DNA of 64,000 nucleotides from Aristaeella lactis. GTDB taxonomy: Bacteria > Bacillota > Clostridia > Christensenellales > Aristaeellaceae. This document shows positions 16,110 through 25,138 of this stretch, piece by piece (within the stretch, counting starts at the first letter, position 1; each line of letters opens with the position of its first letter). The stretch is from positions 372,001-436,000 of the forward strand of contig NZ_CP069421.1 in the NCBI RefSeq assembly GCF_018118585.1, written 5' to 3'. The translations under genes and the position numbers were made by a program. The notes below the pieces were generated by a model. It had not been told where the DNA came from. It was given only the letters and a program-made list of their open reading frames with translations, and made no database searches.

Positions 16110-17510
16110 ATGAAACACCATGAACACAGATGCGCATTCTTCCTGTTTGCTGCCTGCCTGCTGCTGGCAGGCCTTCTCCTGCTGACCGTAAGCGCGTCAG
16201 CCGGCTACATGGAGCTTGACGTTGCGACCGAAGGGAAGGGGGCGACGTTATACACCTCCGCTTCCGGTTCCGGCAAGGCGGGGATCCTGTATAACGGTTT
16301 CCGCACAACCAACCTGGAGCTGGAGGATGTCAACGGGCGTTATGAATGCTACCTGACCAGCGACTATTCCGTATGGGTCAATGTTGACAAGGCTATGTCG
16401 CTCTGGCCGGAATACGATGAAGCAGGATATGATGAGTGGGAGAAGACCCGGCCTTGCGGTGTTTTCCTGGGGGAGATCACCAAAGACAACACCGCCGTTT
16501 ACACTACTCCGAAAAACAAGCATGAACGGGTTCGCCATGTAAAGGGGACCTTGGTCATTGTATGCGGGGAGTTCGGCAATGATTACTATGTGGATGGCCC
16601 GGCGGAAGGTTTCATTTCGAAAGACGCTGTCAGCAAGGTGAAGGACTTAACGCCGAAACAGGGACGAACCGGCGAGAATATTGTGGATGACGCGTGGAAG
16701 GCAACCCTGTATGCTTCCGAGGCTGAGCCGGTATATCCTGCTGCTTCGGCCAGCGGATACAGTGAAAAAGTCGTTTATTCCAACTATAAAGCAAAGAAGG
16801 AAGTCACGGTTCTGAAGGAGCTGGGAGACTGGGTACAGCTGGAAGACGGCGAATTTGTTGAAAAGCGTTTCCTGGATCCGGATGCCCCGCATTCCTATCC
16901 GACCGCCTGGGTAAAATGCGACGGAAAGCTGGACCGGCTGAACATCCGGAGGGAACCGGATACGGAAAGCAGTTCTGTGGTAAAACTGTGTTCCGGCGTC
17001 CCGGTTCATGTGATAAGCCAGACAAAGGACTGGGCTGTGGTCTTTATCACAGGACCAAACGGCGGCGTCATGGAACAGGGATGCGTCATGAAGAAGTACC
17101 TGTCCTTTGACGGGAAGAATATTAAGTATGACGGCCGTACAAAGGTACGCCTGAAGCAGGATGACGGTCTCATTCCGGCCGGGACGGAACTGACGGTTAT
17201 CGGCGTATATGCCTCCTACAGCAGCAATTCGGAAAATGAGGATCGTTTCCTGTGCGAAAAGGAAGACGGCCAGTATATCAATATCAGGGACGGCGGCGAA
17301 CTGGAACCTGTTGAAAAGGAAACCGGAATCAATGCCACGGTCCGTTCCGCCGTGCGTATGCGCACAGCGCCTAATCCTGACGCCGAAGTGCTCCACCAGG
17401 TGAAAGCCAAGGCGAAGGTGGAGGTTCTCCTGCGCGGAGAAATCTGGTCCATTGTGAAATACAAGGATGAGATCGGCTATATGATGAGCCGGTACCTGAG
17501 CTTCCCGTAA
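16110..17510 (+). CDS. Secreted protein with multiple SH3-like repeats
   Basis: 466 residues from ATG 16110, with GAGGTG 6 bases upstream. A long signal peptide (FFLFAACLLLAGLLLLTVSA) is followed by about five or six bacterial SH3-like modules. Clear ones are LDRLNIRREPDTESSSVVKL (near the middle) and VRSAVRMRTAPNPDAEVLHQ (C-terminal), each with the R-x-x-P ... V/L pattern followed by WxxV. Bacterial SH3 domains bind cell-wall peptides. No catalytic domain is present, so it may be a wall-attached structural or adaptor protein. The next gene starts 13 bases downstream. Confidence 0.85.
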   Translation: MKHHEHRCAFFLFAACLLLAGLLLLTVSASAGYMELDVATEGKGATLYTSASGSGKAGILYNGFRTTNLELEDVNGRYECYLTSDYSVWVNVDKAMSLWPEYDEAGYDEWEKTRPCGVFLGEITKDNTAVYTTPKNKHERVRHVKGTLVIVCGEFGNDYYVDGPAEGFISKDAVSKVKDLTPKQGRTGENIVDDAWKATLYASEAEPVYPAASASGYSEKVVYSNYKAKKEVTVLKELGDWVQLEDGEFVEKRFLDPDAPHSYPTAWVKCDGKLDRLNIRREPDTESSSVVKLCSGVPVHVISQTKDWAVVFITGPNGGVMEQGCVMKKYLSFDGKNIKYDGRTKVRLKQDDGLIPAGTELTVIGVYASYSSNSENEDRFLCEKEDGQYINIRDGGELEPVEKETGINATVRSAVRMRTAPNPDAEVLHQVKAKAKVEVLLRGEIWSIVKYKDEIGYMMSRYLSFP

Positions 17511-17523
17511 TCGCGGAGGTTTT

Positions 17524-18768
17524 ATGAAGCTGACAGACAGGACAAAAGGGATCCTGGCCGGGGTTCTGTGCTTCATGCTGGTGATTGTCGGAACAGCGGC
17601 GTTTTCCTGCTTTTTCGTCGGCGTGGTATGTACGCTTGATTCCGTGTTTAGCGGCGCCGATATGACCACATGGGAAACTGATCCATATATCATGGACGTG
17701 GATATAGGGATCATTGCCGTATACCTGTGCGGACTATACTATCTTCTTTCCCTGCCCCTGATCCGGATGAAAAGAAAGAGTATAATCCCGGGGATCACAG
17801 CGACGGCGGTTATTGCGGTGCTGTCCTTAACGCTTTGCGTGTTGTGGGGATTGTGGAGCATTTTCATCATCCCGTTTTCGCTGTTGGCGCTGCTGACTGT
17901 CAGGAGAAAGTATAAAACGTACTGTATCGGGATAGCCGCTGTATGTATTTCAGCGGCGGTATCCATCGCGGTTTCATATCTGGTGGTATATATCCAGATG
18001 CCTGTTTCGCAGGAACTGTATAGTTTTATTATGCCCAGTTGTCCAACCCGGAACTTTTCTCAATTCATGGGATATGCCGTACAGCCTATGATCATTTGCG
18101 CTGTGTGCTTTGTCCTGTTTTTTCTCGCAAGGCGAAAGGAAAAGAACACTGAAGATCATACGGATAAGGGGAAAAGTACAAGTGTGAGAAACAAGCTGGG
18201 GAGGATCATAGCAGCAACAGCGCTGATTACCATGGCTCTGTTCTATACCATGATCGTGTATGTTCATGAAAATCCGGACAGCACGGAAGTGTACTACAGC
18301 GGGATAGATTATTTCAGGAAAGAGTATGCCATAGACAAACTGGAGATTGTCATAGGAACGAACGGAGAAAAAGGCGAGGTTATACGAACCATTGACGATA
18401 AAGGACTTATCGATGGGTATCTAAGGACTTTTGCCTGGGAAGACGATAATGACATATGTCATAACGAAGAGACAACCTATCTGTTCCTGGAATACAGCAA
18501 CGGGGAACTGGTTACCGAAGCGCCATACAAGTCATTCCTTAATTCGCATTACAACAATACTGTATTTCGCTGGTGGCAGTTCTGCCTGATCTACGGTATT
18601 CATCCTGTAGTTGCGCCGATCATCTTATGTTTAATGATATATGTCATTGCGGTAATAATACTTAAAGCGCGAAAGAAAAAAACAGGTCCTGTTGAAGAAC
18701 ATCCGGATGGAAACGAAAACACGGGTATGAATAACAGGCTTTGCAGGTGGTTCCTGTTTATGATTTGA
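17524..18768 (+). CDS. Multi-pass membrane protein of unknown function
   Basis: 414 residues; GGAGG precedes ATG 17524. Roughly seven hydrophobic segments: two near the N-terminus, three around residues 90-160, one near 185-200, one near 225-245, and one near the C-terminus. An external stretch of about 115 residues after helix 7 (DYFRKEYAIDKLEIVIGTNG) carries charged beta-like text. It lies 13 bases after the SH3 protein gene and is likely cotranscribed. No domain was recognised. A GATGACA palindrome and a bidirectional terminator follow. Confidence 0.7.
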   Translation: MKLTDRTKGILAGVLCFMLVIVGTAAFSCFFVGVVCTLDSVFSGADMTTWETDPYIMDVDIGIIAVYLCGLYYLLSLPLIRMKRKSIIPGITATAVIAVLSLTLCVLWGLWSIFIIPFSLLALLTVRRKYKTYCIGIAAVCISAAVSIAVSYLVVYIQMPVSQELYSFIMPSCPTRNFSQFMGYAVQPMIICAVCFVLFFLARRKEKNTEDHTDKGKSTSVRNKLGRIIAATALITMALFYTMIVYVHENPDSTEVYYSGIDYFRKEYAIDKLEIVIGTNGEKGEVIRTIDDKGLIDGYLRTFAWEDDNDICHNEETTYLFLEYSNGELVTEAPYKSFLNSHYNNTVFRWWQFCLIYGIHPVVAPIILCLMIYVIAVIILKARKKKTGPVEEHPDGNENTGMNNRLCRWFLFMI

Positions 18769-18783
18769 TCAAGGCTCCGGAGG

Positions 18784-18857
18784 AGATCTCTTCACGCGCT
18801 GCGCTTGGTCGAGATGACATTTGGGAACGAAAAGGACCGTCCATATTGTTCCCCTCC
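18784..18857. repeat. GATGACA palindrome plus GGGAACGA near-palindrome
   Basis: 18784-18819 runs from AGATCTCTTC to GGTCGAGATGACA. It is followed by GGGAACGAAAAGGACCGTCC and TTGTTCCC, the inverted order of the element at 927-999. Confidence 0.65.
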
Positions 18858-18873
18858 GTTCGGACAGAAAAAA

Positions 18874-18895
18874 CCCCTTCCCGGCTGGGAAGGGG
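18874..18895. terminator. Bidirectional terminator between convergent genes
   Basis: CCCCTTCCC and GGGAAGGGG pair around GGCT. CTTCTTTTTG follows on the plus strand and TTTTTTCTG on the minus strand. Confidence 0.85.
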
Positions 18896-18911
18896 CTTCT
18901 TTTTGTCTTTG

Positions 18912-19694
18912 TTACGGCGCGGTAGTTTCTGTATCGCGGTGCGCCATACTGTACGAGATATACTTTGCCAGGGATTCATCCTGCATCAGAATACGCAGGG
19001 CAGAGATAAATGCTTCATCCATCCCGTCAATCTGCCAGAAGGTTTTTGAGATATCAGTGTTCTCTATACGGTTTTTATCACTCATGTCAAACAGGGGACC
19101 GTCCGGAGTAAAGGTACGAAATTCAACCAGTGTGGAATCTTCCTGATGAGAGCCAAAGAGGACACGGTACTTTCCTTCATCCAGCTGCTCTGCCAGCTGT
19201 TCCGGTGTTGCGGACGGGTTTGCGAGGGAGAGGACGGGAACCATCAAGCCATCAAAAGAAAAATGATTGTCCAGAGTTTTCAGCAGATCCGGCAGGTCAT
19301 AATTCTCCATCACGAAACCGAGATCAAAGGCATAAAGCATGATGAAGTAAACATGGGCAGGAAGATTTCCAGCAGGGTAATAACAACAGTTTCGGCAGGT
19401 GCTCAGCGTGGCGGCACCGCTGCCGTCCGGATGTTCTTCCACCCATATGGCAGCCATTTCTTTTCCGTCTTTTTCTATGCCGGCCGCGAACTGTGCCTGA
19501 TCGGATCCTTCTGTCGTGATCAGCCGGAGGAAGACGTTAGGAACCAGCTGAACAGGTTCATCATCCAGGTAGATGGAGATTTCCTTCAGGGTGATTTCCC
19601 ATCCGCGGGTGTATTTTACATCATCGTTTCCGGCAAATGCCATCTGACCGCAGAGCTGGGCCAGGACCAGGATAAAGGCAAGCAGTTTTTTCAT
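18912..19694 (-). CDS. Secreted protein of unknown function
   Basis: 260 residues with a signal peptide (MKKLLAFILVLAQLCGQMAF, cleavage near AFA-GN). The mature part has a lone pair of cysteines (STCRNCCYY) and no recognised domain. GGAGG precedes ATG 19694. It ends in a bidirectional terminator. Several other secreted proteins of unknown function with similar signal peptides occur in the window. Confidence 0.75.
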   Translation of the reverse strand: MKKLLAFILVLAQLCGQMAFAGNDDVKYTRGWEITLKEISIYLDDEPVQLVPNVFLRLITTEGSDQAQFAAGIEKDGKEMAAIWVEEHPDGSGAATLSTCRNCCYYPAGNLPAHVYFIMLYAFDLGFVMENYDLPDLLKTLDNHFSFDGLMVPVLSLANPSATPEQLAEQLDEGKYRVLFGSHQEDSTLVEFRTFTPDGPLFDMSDKNRIENTDISKTFWQIDGMDEAFISALRILMQDESLAKYISYSMAHRDTETTAP

Positions 19695-19877
19695 TCGTGT
19701 GTTCCTCCGGAAGTGTATTTATTGTTTCTATTCACAGGGCATTGTACCATGGAACGGGTCAATATAATTATTCTGAATTGATCCTGGGCCGTCCCACCGT
19801 TCGGTCACTTTCTTTTTGGTGTGTTTTGAGTATAATACATCTCAAACATACGAAAAGCAGACGGGGAGGAAATGCCC

Positions 19878-21020
19878 ATGAACAAGACTTCCATCCTGAA
19901 TGAGACCAAAGAGGAAACATCCCGGGAGAAGACGATCATCAAAACCAGTATCATCGGGATTATCGCCAATGTATTCCTTGCGGGATTCAAGGCGGCGATC
20001 GGTCTTCTGTCCAACTCCATTGCCATCACCCTGGACGCGGTGAACAACATCTCCGACGCGGGCAGCTCCCTGATCACCATTGTCGGGGCCAAGCTGGCAG
20101 GCAGGGAACCGGACAAGAAGCATCCCTTCGGATACGGCCGGGTCGAATACCTCAGCGCCATGATCATCTCCGTCATCGTGCTGTATGCCGGTATTACCTC
20201 CCTGGTGGAATCCGTCAAGCAGATCATCCACCCGGAAACACCGGATTATTCCGTTATTTCCCTGGTCATCGTGGCGGTGGCTGTTGTGGTGAAGTTCTTC
20301 CTGGGCCGGTATGTGAAAGCCACCGGCGAGAAGGTGAACTCCGATTCCCTGATCAACTCCGGGGAAGACGCAAGGCTGGATGCCGTGATCTCCGCTTCCA
20401 CCCTGGTGGCCGCGGTGATCTTCCTGGCCTCAGGCCTGTCGCTGGAAGCCTGGCTGGGCGCCATCATCTCACTGATCATCATCAAGTCCGGCGTGGAAAT
20501 GCTTAAGGAAACCGTTTCCCGGATCCTGGGCGAGAACAATGATCCGGAACTGGCCAAGGTAATCAAGCAGACGGTGCGCAGCTTCCCGGACGTGCAGGGT
20601 GCCTATGACCTGGTGCTGCACAACTACGGCCCGGATGCCTGGAACGGTTCCATCCACATTGAGATTCCGGACACCTATTCCGCTGACAAACTGGATGCCC
20701 TGATCCGGGACATCGAGGAAACGGTGTACCGGAAGCACAATGTGATCCTGACCGCCGTGGGCGTCTATTCCATGAACACCAAAGACACTGAAATCTCCGA
20801 AACCCGGAAGGCGGTCAGGGATATCGCCATGGCCCATGAATACGTCAAGGGCATGCACGGCTTCTACCTGGACCGGGCAAAGAAGAGCATACGCTTCGAT
20901 GTGGTCATCAGCTTTGACGCGGAGGACCGGAAAGCCGTCTACACCTCTGTTGTGGAAGACGTACAGAAGGCCTTCCCGGACTATGAACTCCGGATCGCCA
21001 TGGACCTGGATCTGTCGTAA
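19878..21020 (+). CDS. Cation diffusion facilitator metal exporter
   Basis: 380 residues. Hallmarks of the CDF family are present. TM2 carries SIAITLDAVNNISDAGSS, with the D...D metal site. GREPDKKHPFGYGRVEYLSA is the conserved loop before TM3. TM5 has GEDARLDAVISA. A C-terminal cytoplasmic domain (DVQGAYDLVLHNYGPDAWNG, then HIEIPD) is the ferredoxin-like dimer domain. About 90 extra C-terminal residues follow the usual end. It exports divalent metals such as Mn, Fe or Zn using the proton gradient. ATG 19878 is preferred over 19872 because GGGAGG is 8 bases upstream. Confidence 0.92.
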   Translation: MNKTSILNETKEETSREKTIIKTSIIGIIANVFLAGFKAAIGLLSNSIAITLDAVNNISDAGSSLITIVGAKLAGREPDKKHPFGYGRVEYLSAMIISVIVLYAGITSLVESVKQIIHPETPDYSVISLVIVAVAVVVKFFLGRYVKATGEKVNSDSLINSGEDARLDAVISASTLVAAVIFLASGLSLEAWLGAIISLIIIKSGVEMLKETVSRILGENNDPELAKVIKQTVRSFPDVQGAYDLVLHNYGPDAWNGSIHIEIPDTYSADKLDALIRDIEETVYRKHNVILTAVGVYSMNTKDTEISETRKAVRDIAMAHEYVKGMHGFYLDRAKKSIRFDVVISFDAEDRKAVYTSVVEDVQKAFPDYELRIAMDLDLS

Positions 21021-21044
21021 AAACCTGAGAGAAAGTATAAGAAC

Positions 21045-21077
21045 GGAGTCTGCCAGCCAGCAGGCTCCTTCTTTTTA
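21045..21077 (+). terminator. Terminator of the CDF gene
   Basis: GGAGTCTGC and GCAGGCTCC form an almost perfect stem followed by TTCTTTTTAT. Confidence 0.8.
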
Positions 21078-21083
21078 TACCCG

Positions 21084-22352
21084 TTACTGAATAACGAATT
21101 TGATGCCGTTCTTTTCACAGAACTTCTGCGCGTAGGAACCTTCAACCACCTTGCAGACCACTCTGTTGCATTTGGTGAAGGCAGTGGCATCGATATTTGT
21201 CACACTGGCAGGAATGATCACTTCCGTCAGAGCGGAGCAGCTTTCGAAAGCACAGATCCCGATCTCCGTGACCCCTTCCGGTATCGTGACGGATTTGAGG
21301 GCTTTACAATACTGGAAAGTGAAAGATTCAATCGTCTTCAGGCCGTTCGGAAGGCGGATGCCGGTCATCGCGTAACAGTTTGTGAAAGCATGATTGCCGA
21401 TGCTTTTGACTGCGTCGGGGATAATAATTTCTTTCACTCTGATGCTGTTCTGGAAGGCAGCTGCCTGGATCGATTCAATGCCTTCGGGTACTTCAAATGA
21501 TCCTGCATCCACGTCCAGATGATAGCAAACCATGTTTTCCTTTTTGTTGACGAGAAGGCTGCCTCTCATCTCATAGACCGGGTTTTCGGGATCAACCTCC
21601 ATAGCCTTGAGTTTTGAACACCAGCCGAAGCAGTCACTGCCGATCTCGGTAACGCCAGCGGGGATCCTGAGGGCAGTCAGGCTGGGGGTTCTGAAGAGGG
21701 CCTCGGAACCGAGCACTGTTACGCTGTCCGGTATGGAGATTTCCTTCAGGTTGTTCATGTAGCGGAAAGCATATTCTCCGATCGAAGTCACGCTGTTCGG
21801 AATAACGATGGAATTCAGCTTTGTGAATTCAAACGCGCCGTTTCCGATTCTTTTGATGCCCCAGAGCACCTCATAGGGTTCGGCTTTTTTGCCCAGATAC
21901 TGTAAAAGGGTCATTTCCTTCTTGTCGATCAGCATATTGTTGTTGAAGACATAGACGGGATGATCCGGGGAAATGACGAAGGCGGCCAGCTTTTCACAGT
22001 TGGGGAACGCCCCTTCTTCAATGGTTGTTACGCTGTCCGGAATGGTGACGGACTTCAGGTTTTTACAGCTCCTGAACGCGTTGCACCTGATGACTGTTAC
22101 TGTGTCAGGGATGATCACATTGTTCAGGTTGTTGCAGGTGGAAAACGCAAATGATCCGATTGATGTTACTTTATACCCGTCGATTTCCGGGGGGATCGCT
22201 TCGTCTTTGATGGTGTTGGCCACTCTTGTGATTTCAATGGTTCCGTCATCCAGCTTCTTGTACGTAAACAGGTTATTATCCGCGGAGGAAACAGAAATGA
22301 TCCCTACACAGATCAGCATGACAGCCAGTACCATAACCAGGAATTTCTTCAT
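21084..22352 (-). CDS. Secreted BspA-type leucine-rich repeat protein
   Basis: 422 residues with a signal peptide (MKKFLVMVLAVMLICVGIIS). About ten BspA/TpLRR (LRR_5) repeats of about 23 residues run through the mature protein, such as VTSIGSFAFSTCNNLNNVII followed by PDTVTVIRCNAF and LKSVTIPDSVTTIEEGAF. This repeat type is common on surface proteins of gut and rumen bacteria and on Treponema; it mediates binding. No anchor motif is seen at the C-terminus, so it may be released or held non-covalently. AAGGAG precedes ATG 22352. Confidence 0.92.
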   Translation of the reverse strand: MKKFLVMVLAVMLICVGIISVSSADNNLFTYKKLDDGTIEITRVANTIKDEAIPPEIDGYKVTSIGSFAFSTCNNLNNVIIPDTVTVIRCNAFRSCKNLKSVTIPDSVTTIEEGAFPNCEKLAAFVISPDHPVYVFNNNMLIDKKEMTLLQYLGKKAEPYEVLWGIKRIGNGAFEFTKLNSIVIPNSVTSIGEYAFRYMNNLKEISIPDSVTVLGSEALFRTPSLTALRIPAGVTEIGSDCFGWCSKLKAMEVDPENPVYEMRGSLLVNKKENMVCYHLDVDAGSFEVPEGIESIQAAAFQNSIRVKEIIIPDAVKSIGNHAFTNCYAMTGIRLPNGLKTIESFTFQYCKALKSVTIPEGVTEIGICAFESCSALTEVIIPASVTNIDATAFTKCNRVVCKVVEGSYAQKFCEKNGIKFVIQ

Positions 22353-22560
22353 CTGAGTTTTCTCCTTCTTTCGGGCACCTTCTGCATCAATGAATACAGG
22401 GCTCCCGAGCTTTCAGTGATATGGTATCATACCTTTCACGAAATTGTTGTAACATTGCTGTAAATTATGTAAACCAAGGCAGGGAAGGGATACAGCCTGC
22501 TTGAATCTATCAAATGTACAGGAAAATCAACGCTCAGAGCGATGAAAGGTGAAGGACAGG

Positions 22561-23334
22561 ATGAAGCGGATTGTGACCGGTATGGCGAGAAAGGTCTGTA
22601 ATATATTCAGGGGAACAGCGAAAGCCAATGAGACAAAATGCGCAAATACGGAGAATGAAAAAACGTCTGACAAACAAGCTGTGATCGACCAGGTCAGGAT
22701 GGTTTATGAGAAGCTGAAGCAAGGCGGGATAAAAAGTCAAAGGAACTCCCTCCTGCTGCATGAATTTGAATACCAGATTTATCAGCTGGAGCACCTGAAG
22801 GATCCCTTTGGCTTTACCAATTCCATCAAAAAGTGTGCGGATTATTACGCGTCCTGGCCTTCCGAAGAACGCACTCCGAATGTGACGGTCAGCGAACTGG
22901 AAGAGACGGACAAGATGGTCGAAGCTTTCTGGGAATATTTCTGTATCAGAAGGCATAAAATCCGGAAAACAGATCCCGCGTTTGACCGGCTGTATCGGAA
23001 TGACGCCAAAGAACTGGAGGTCACCATTGACGCGGCTAAGATCAGCAGTTATAAGGACTACATCGACATGATCCAGATTGAACTGGATTTCCCTTATGAT
23101 TGTGAAGGTATGATAGACCGGTACCTGGACGGGATCAGGGACCTGGGATGGCTGCCCTTTGAGAGCTATGTGTTCAACATCACAAACAGCAAGGACCTGG
23201 AGCGGCGGAACACACCGTTGCTGAAGGAAATCGTTGAAGATTTTGATGAGATCATTATTCCTTTCTGGGACCACGAGGCGACTGACTGTATTGTGGGTGG
23301 AGAGAGGAAAGACGTTCGAGTGAATCTGGTGTGA
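22561..23334 (+). CDS. Barstar-like (barnase inhibitor family) protein
   Basis: 257 residues. The N-terminal about 150 residues are helical and charged with no recognised fold. The last about 105 residues resemble barstar-family proteins: VTIDAAKISSYKDYIDMIQI, ELDFPYDCEGMIDRYLDGIR, DLGWLP and the end WDHEATDCIVGGERK. Barstar-like proteins bind and neutralise secreted ribonucleases. No partner ribonuclease is next to it, so it may be an orphan immunity protein. ATG 22561 has AAGGA 4 bases upstream; GTG 22549 is an alternative. Confidence 0.6.
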   Translation: MKRIVTGMARKVCNIFRGTAKANETKCANTENEKTSDKQAVIDQVRMVYEKLKQGGIKSQRNSLLLHEFEYQIYQLEHLKDPFGFTNSIKKCADYYASWPSEERTPNVTVSELEETDKMVEAFWEYFCIRRHKIRKTDPAFDRLYRNDAKELEVTIDAAKISSYKDYIDMIQIELDFPYDCEGMIDRYLDGIRDLGWLPFESYVFNITNSKDLERRNTPLLKEIVEDFDEIIIPFWDHEATDCIVGGERKDVRVNLV

Positions 23335-23359
23335 GGAAAAAGGCTGCTATGGCAGCCAA

Positions 23360-23432
23360 ATGAAAACTGAAGACTGAAAACTTAAAACTGAAAAATGGTG
23401 GTAGAAACAGTACCTAAAGGTGCCGTTTCTTT
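23360..23432 (+). repeat. Heptanucleotide tract (ACTGAAA type) plus terminator hairpin
   Basis: 23360-23399 has five 7-base units (AACTGAA, GACTGAA, AACTTAA, AACTGAA). It leads into GAAACAGTACC and GGTGCCGTTTC around TAAA, followed by TTTG, which acts as the terminator of the barstar-like gene. Confidence 0.75.
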
Positions 23433-23450
23433 GAATTAAAGCATCTTCGA

Positions 23451-23562
23451 CGTAGTAAGGGATTCCTCGACTCACTTCGTGCCCGGGGCTGCCGCCCGTT
23501 CTCCACTGAAATAGAGCCACTGGCTCTATTTCCGGGCGTTCCGAACCCCGGAATGACATTTT
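23451..23562. repeat. 112-bp palindromic repeat, copy 1
   Basis: Identical by eye to 44675-44786. The ends are GGGATTCCTCGAC and CCGGAATGACA. The centre is the hairpin GAAATAGAGCC-ACT-GGCTCTATTTC (23508-23532). It contains the ACT-loop hairpin and belongs to the wider GATGACA family (AATGACA variant). Confidence 0.85.
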
Positions 23563-23596
23563 GGGTGTGTGCCTGCGGTCGAAATGATATATAACA

Positions 23597-23624
23597 GAAG
23601 AGCCCGTCTCACGACGGGCTCTTC
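23597..23624 (-). terminator. Terminator of the 23677-24015 gene
   Basis: GAAGAGCCCGTC and GACGGGCTCTTC pair perfectly around TCAC. Confidence 0.7.
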
Positions 23625-23676
23625 CGCTTGAAGAAAGGTTAGGTAGACCCTGGATGTCAATGAAACTGGCAAACGA

Positions 23677-24015
23677 TTAATGATGGATCGTTATGCCGGG
23701 AGATTTATAGTCACATACGGTGCAGTAATCATATTCATAGGTGAGCGTTGAAGTCACCCACTGCTTGGAATGCTGTAAGCTATGAGGAACTGCTGTTCTT
23801 GTTTTTACTCTTATATGAATTGTTTGGCAGACATTACATACAGTATAGTCATATTTGAGGATTGTATGAGTGGATGAATTGTAGGATTCAATCGTAGTGT
23901 TATTAGTGCTGAGATATGCGCCTGGAGCACCGCAGTAGAAGCAGTTGGCGGCAACGCCGATAATAGGCAGCGCAACACAGATGACCAGCAGACAGACAGC
24001 GATAAACCGTTTCAT
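23677..24015 (-). CDS. Small secreted Cys-rich protein, family member 1
   Basis: 112 residues. The signal peptide MKRFIAVCLLVICVALPIIG is nearly identical to that of the 40440-40823 protein (MKRFVAICLLVICVALPLLS). The mature part has three CxxC pairs (CFYCG, CNVC, CTVC), many Thr/Ser, and His at the end. The pattern suggests zinc-ribbon-like metal sites outside the cell. Related proteins are at 24123-24404, 38207-38506 and 40440-40823. Function is unknown. GGGAGG precedes ATG 24015. Confidence 0.7.
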   Translation of the reverse strand: MKRFIAVCLLVICVALPIIGVAANCFYCGAPGAYLSTNNTTIESYNSSTHTILKYDYTVCNVCQTIHIRVKTRTAVPHSLQHSKQWVTSTLTYEYDYCTVCDYKSPGITIHH

Positions 24016-24122
24016 GAACAGAACCTCCCTGTTATCATAATCGAATAAGAGGAACGGTCAGCGGAAGGCAGATCGTTCCTTATGTAAGAAAAGAACCTTA
24101 ACTAAGGATCAACTGAACCGAC

Positions 24123-24404
24123 TCAGTGAGCGCAAGGGCAGGTTTCGCTCAGAACCGTGGTCGTAGTGGTCGTATAGGAATAACCGCAGGTCCTGCAGAG
24201 ATAGACCTTGATCGTGTCTTTGCAGCTCTGGGTATGGGCGTGATTATAAGGATTGTTAGCGCAATTGGTCCAGCGGGGCCTGGTATAATACGAGGTATAA
24301 GTGCTGTGATAGGTCGGAACATGGTAGCTGCACCCGGCTACACAGGTCGCGACGATGGAGCAAACGAGGATCAGTGCAAACAGCAGAGCCAGTAACTTCT
24401 TCAT
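24123..24404 (-). CDS. Small secreted Cys/His/Tyr-rich protein, family member 2
   Basis: 93 residues from ATG 24404, preceded by GGAGGT at 7 bases; the longer frame to 24683 has no site. The signal peptide is MKKLLALLFALILVCSIVAT. The mature part is rich in Tyr, Thr, His and Cys, with CRTCGYSYTTTTTTV and a final CPCAH. CRTCGYSYTT resembles CTSCGYYYTT in the 40440-40823 protein. It lies 107 bases upstream of the 23677-24015 gene on the same strand. A metal-binding role is inferred from Cys/His only. Confidence 0.7.
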   Translation of the reverse strand: MKKLLALLFALILVCSIVATCVAGCSYHVPTYHSTYTSYYTRPRWTNCANNPYNHAHTQSCKDTIKVYLCRTCGYSYTTTTTTVLSETCPCAH

Positions 24405-24595
24405 AGATTCTACCTCCCACATAAATATGATATTGTTGTCGGCAACGCTGAAAGCATACACGAAACATTTGCCGATTACTACCGCACCTGCATAACTGGT
24501 AGGATTATCTGCAAAAACGGTATGGGGATTCATCAAAGAGGGGCGAAACCTGCTCATTTCTTGTGATTTCAGGAAAATGAACGGAAAAGAAAAGA

Positions 24596-24619
24596 GGCAG
24601 CGCACCCAACAACGCTGCC
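24596..24619 (-). terminator. Hairpin upstream of the 24404 gene
   Basis: GGCAGCG and CGCTGCC pair around a 10-base loop. On the minus strand TCTTTTCTTTT follows, so it would stop transcripts heading toward the small secreted protein gene. It may insulate that gene from the insertion element. The rest of 24405-24750 shows nothing recognisable. Confidence 0.5.
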
Positions 24620-24752
24620 TGCAAAGGAGAGTATGAAGAAACTTCAGCACTAAGTCTCTCACCCTGCCTGTCGGGGATATCATATACGGAACAGGGGAGG
24701 AATGCTATATGAAGTGCATAAGTGGCAGGAAAAAGTGCAAAAGTGGCACACA

Positions 24753-24900
24753 ATGAGGTAGGAGGTAGGAAGTAGGAGGTAGGAGGTGTTTTTCGCCTGC
24801 GGGCGGGTTAGATCTCCCCGCAACCTCAATCGGCGCACTTACCGCAATCTCAATGGTCGCAACTCCCCACTGGGGAGCTTGCTCTCTTTCGATTGACCTC
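24753..24900. repeat. Heptanucleotide tract and left part of an interrupted hairpin repeat
   Basis: 24753-24789 holds five TAGGAGG-type 7-base units. It is followed by text matching 55713-55765 (CGCAACCTCAATCG...), including the ACT-loop hairpin CTCCCC-ACT-GGGGAG (24863-24877). The match stops at about 24900, where the IS110-type element begins. Confidence 0.6.
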
Positions 24901-24929
24901 GTATTATTGAATAGTAGTTTATCAACTCT

Positions 24930-25138
24930 TCTCCAAGAGCTTGTGCTACACTGCTGGGGATGCTGTGGATTGGTGCGATTGACCTACCGCTAGACGGTTG
25001 TGGTGAGGCTCCAACCACAGCCCCCTTGTTTGTTCGTTAATCAGTTAGATACCGCTCGACGGTTTATGTGGAACGAGGTTACGAGTGCAAGAGGTACTGT
25101 GGACCCAGCAGCATCAATTAACCAAAGGAGGAATGACC
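24930..25138 (+). ncRNA. Candidate bridge RNA of the IS110-type element
   Basis: IS110-group elements carry a bridge RNA in the non-coding segment before the recombinase gene, with two loops that pair with target and donor. Here the segment has two related motifs, ACCGCTAGACGGTTGTGG (24990 region) and ACCGCTCGACGGTTTATGTGG (25051 region). The first is followed by the pairing TGTGGT/ACCACA. Position and duplicated stem-loops fit, but no loop-to-end complementarity could be tested. Confidence 0.4.

Noticed and set aside
22353-22500. A further copy of the TTGTTACATTGT promoter module before the BspA gene
   Set aside because: Only a GTTACA-like fragment is similar; the spacing and the rest of the module are absent.
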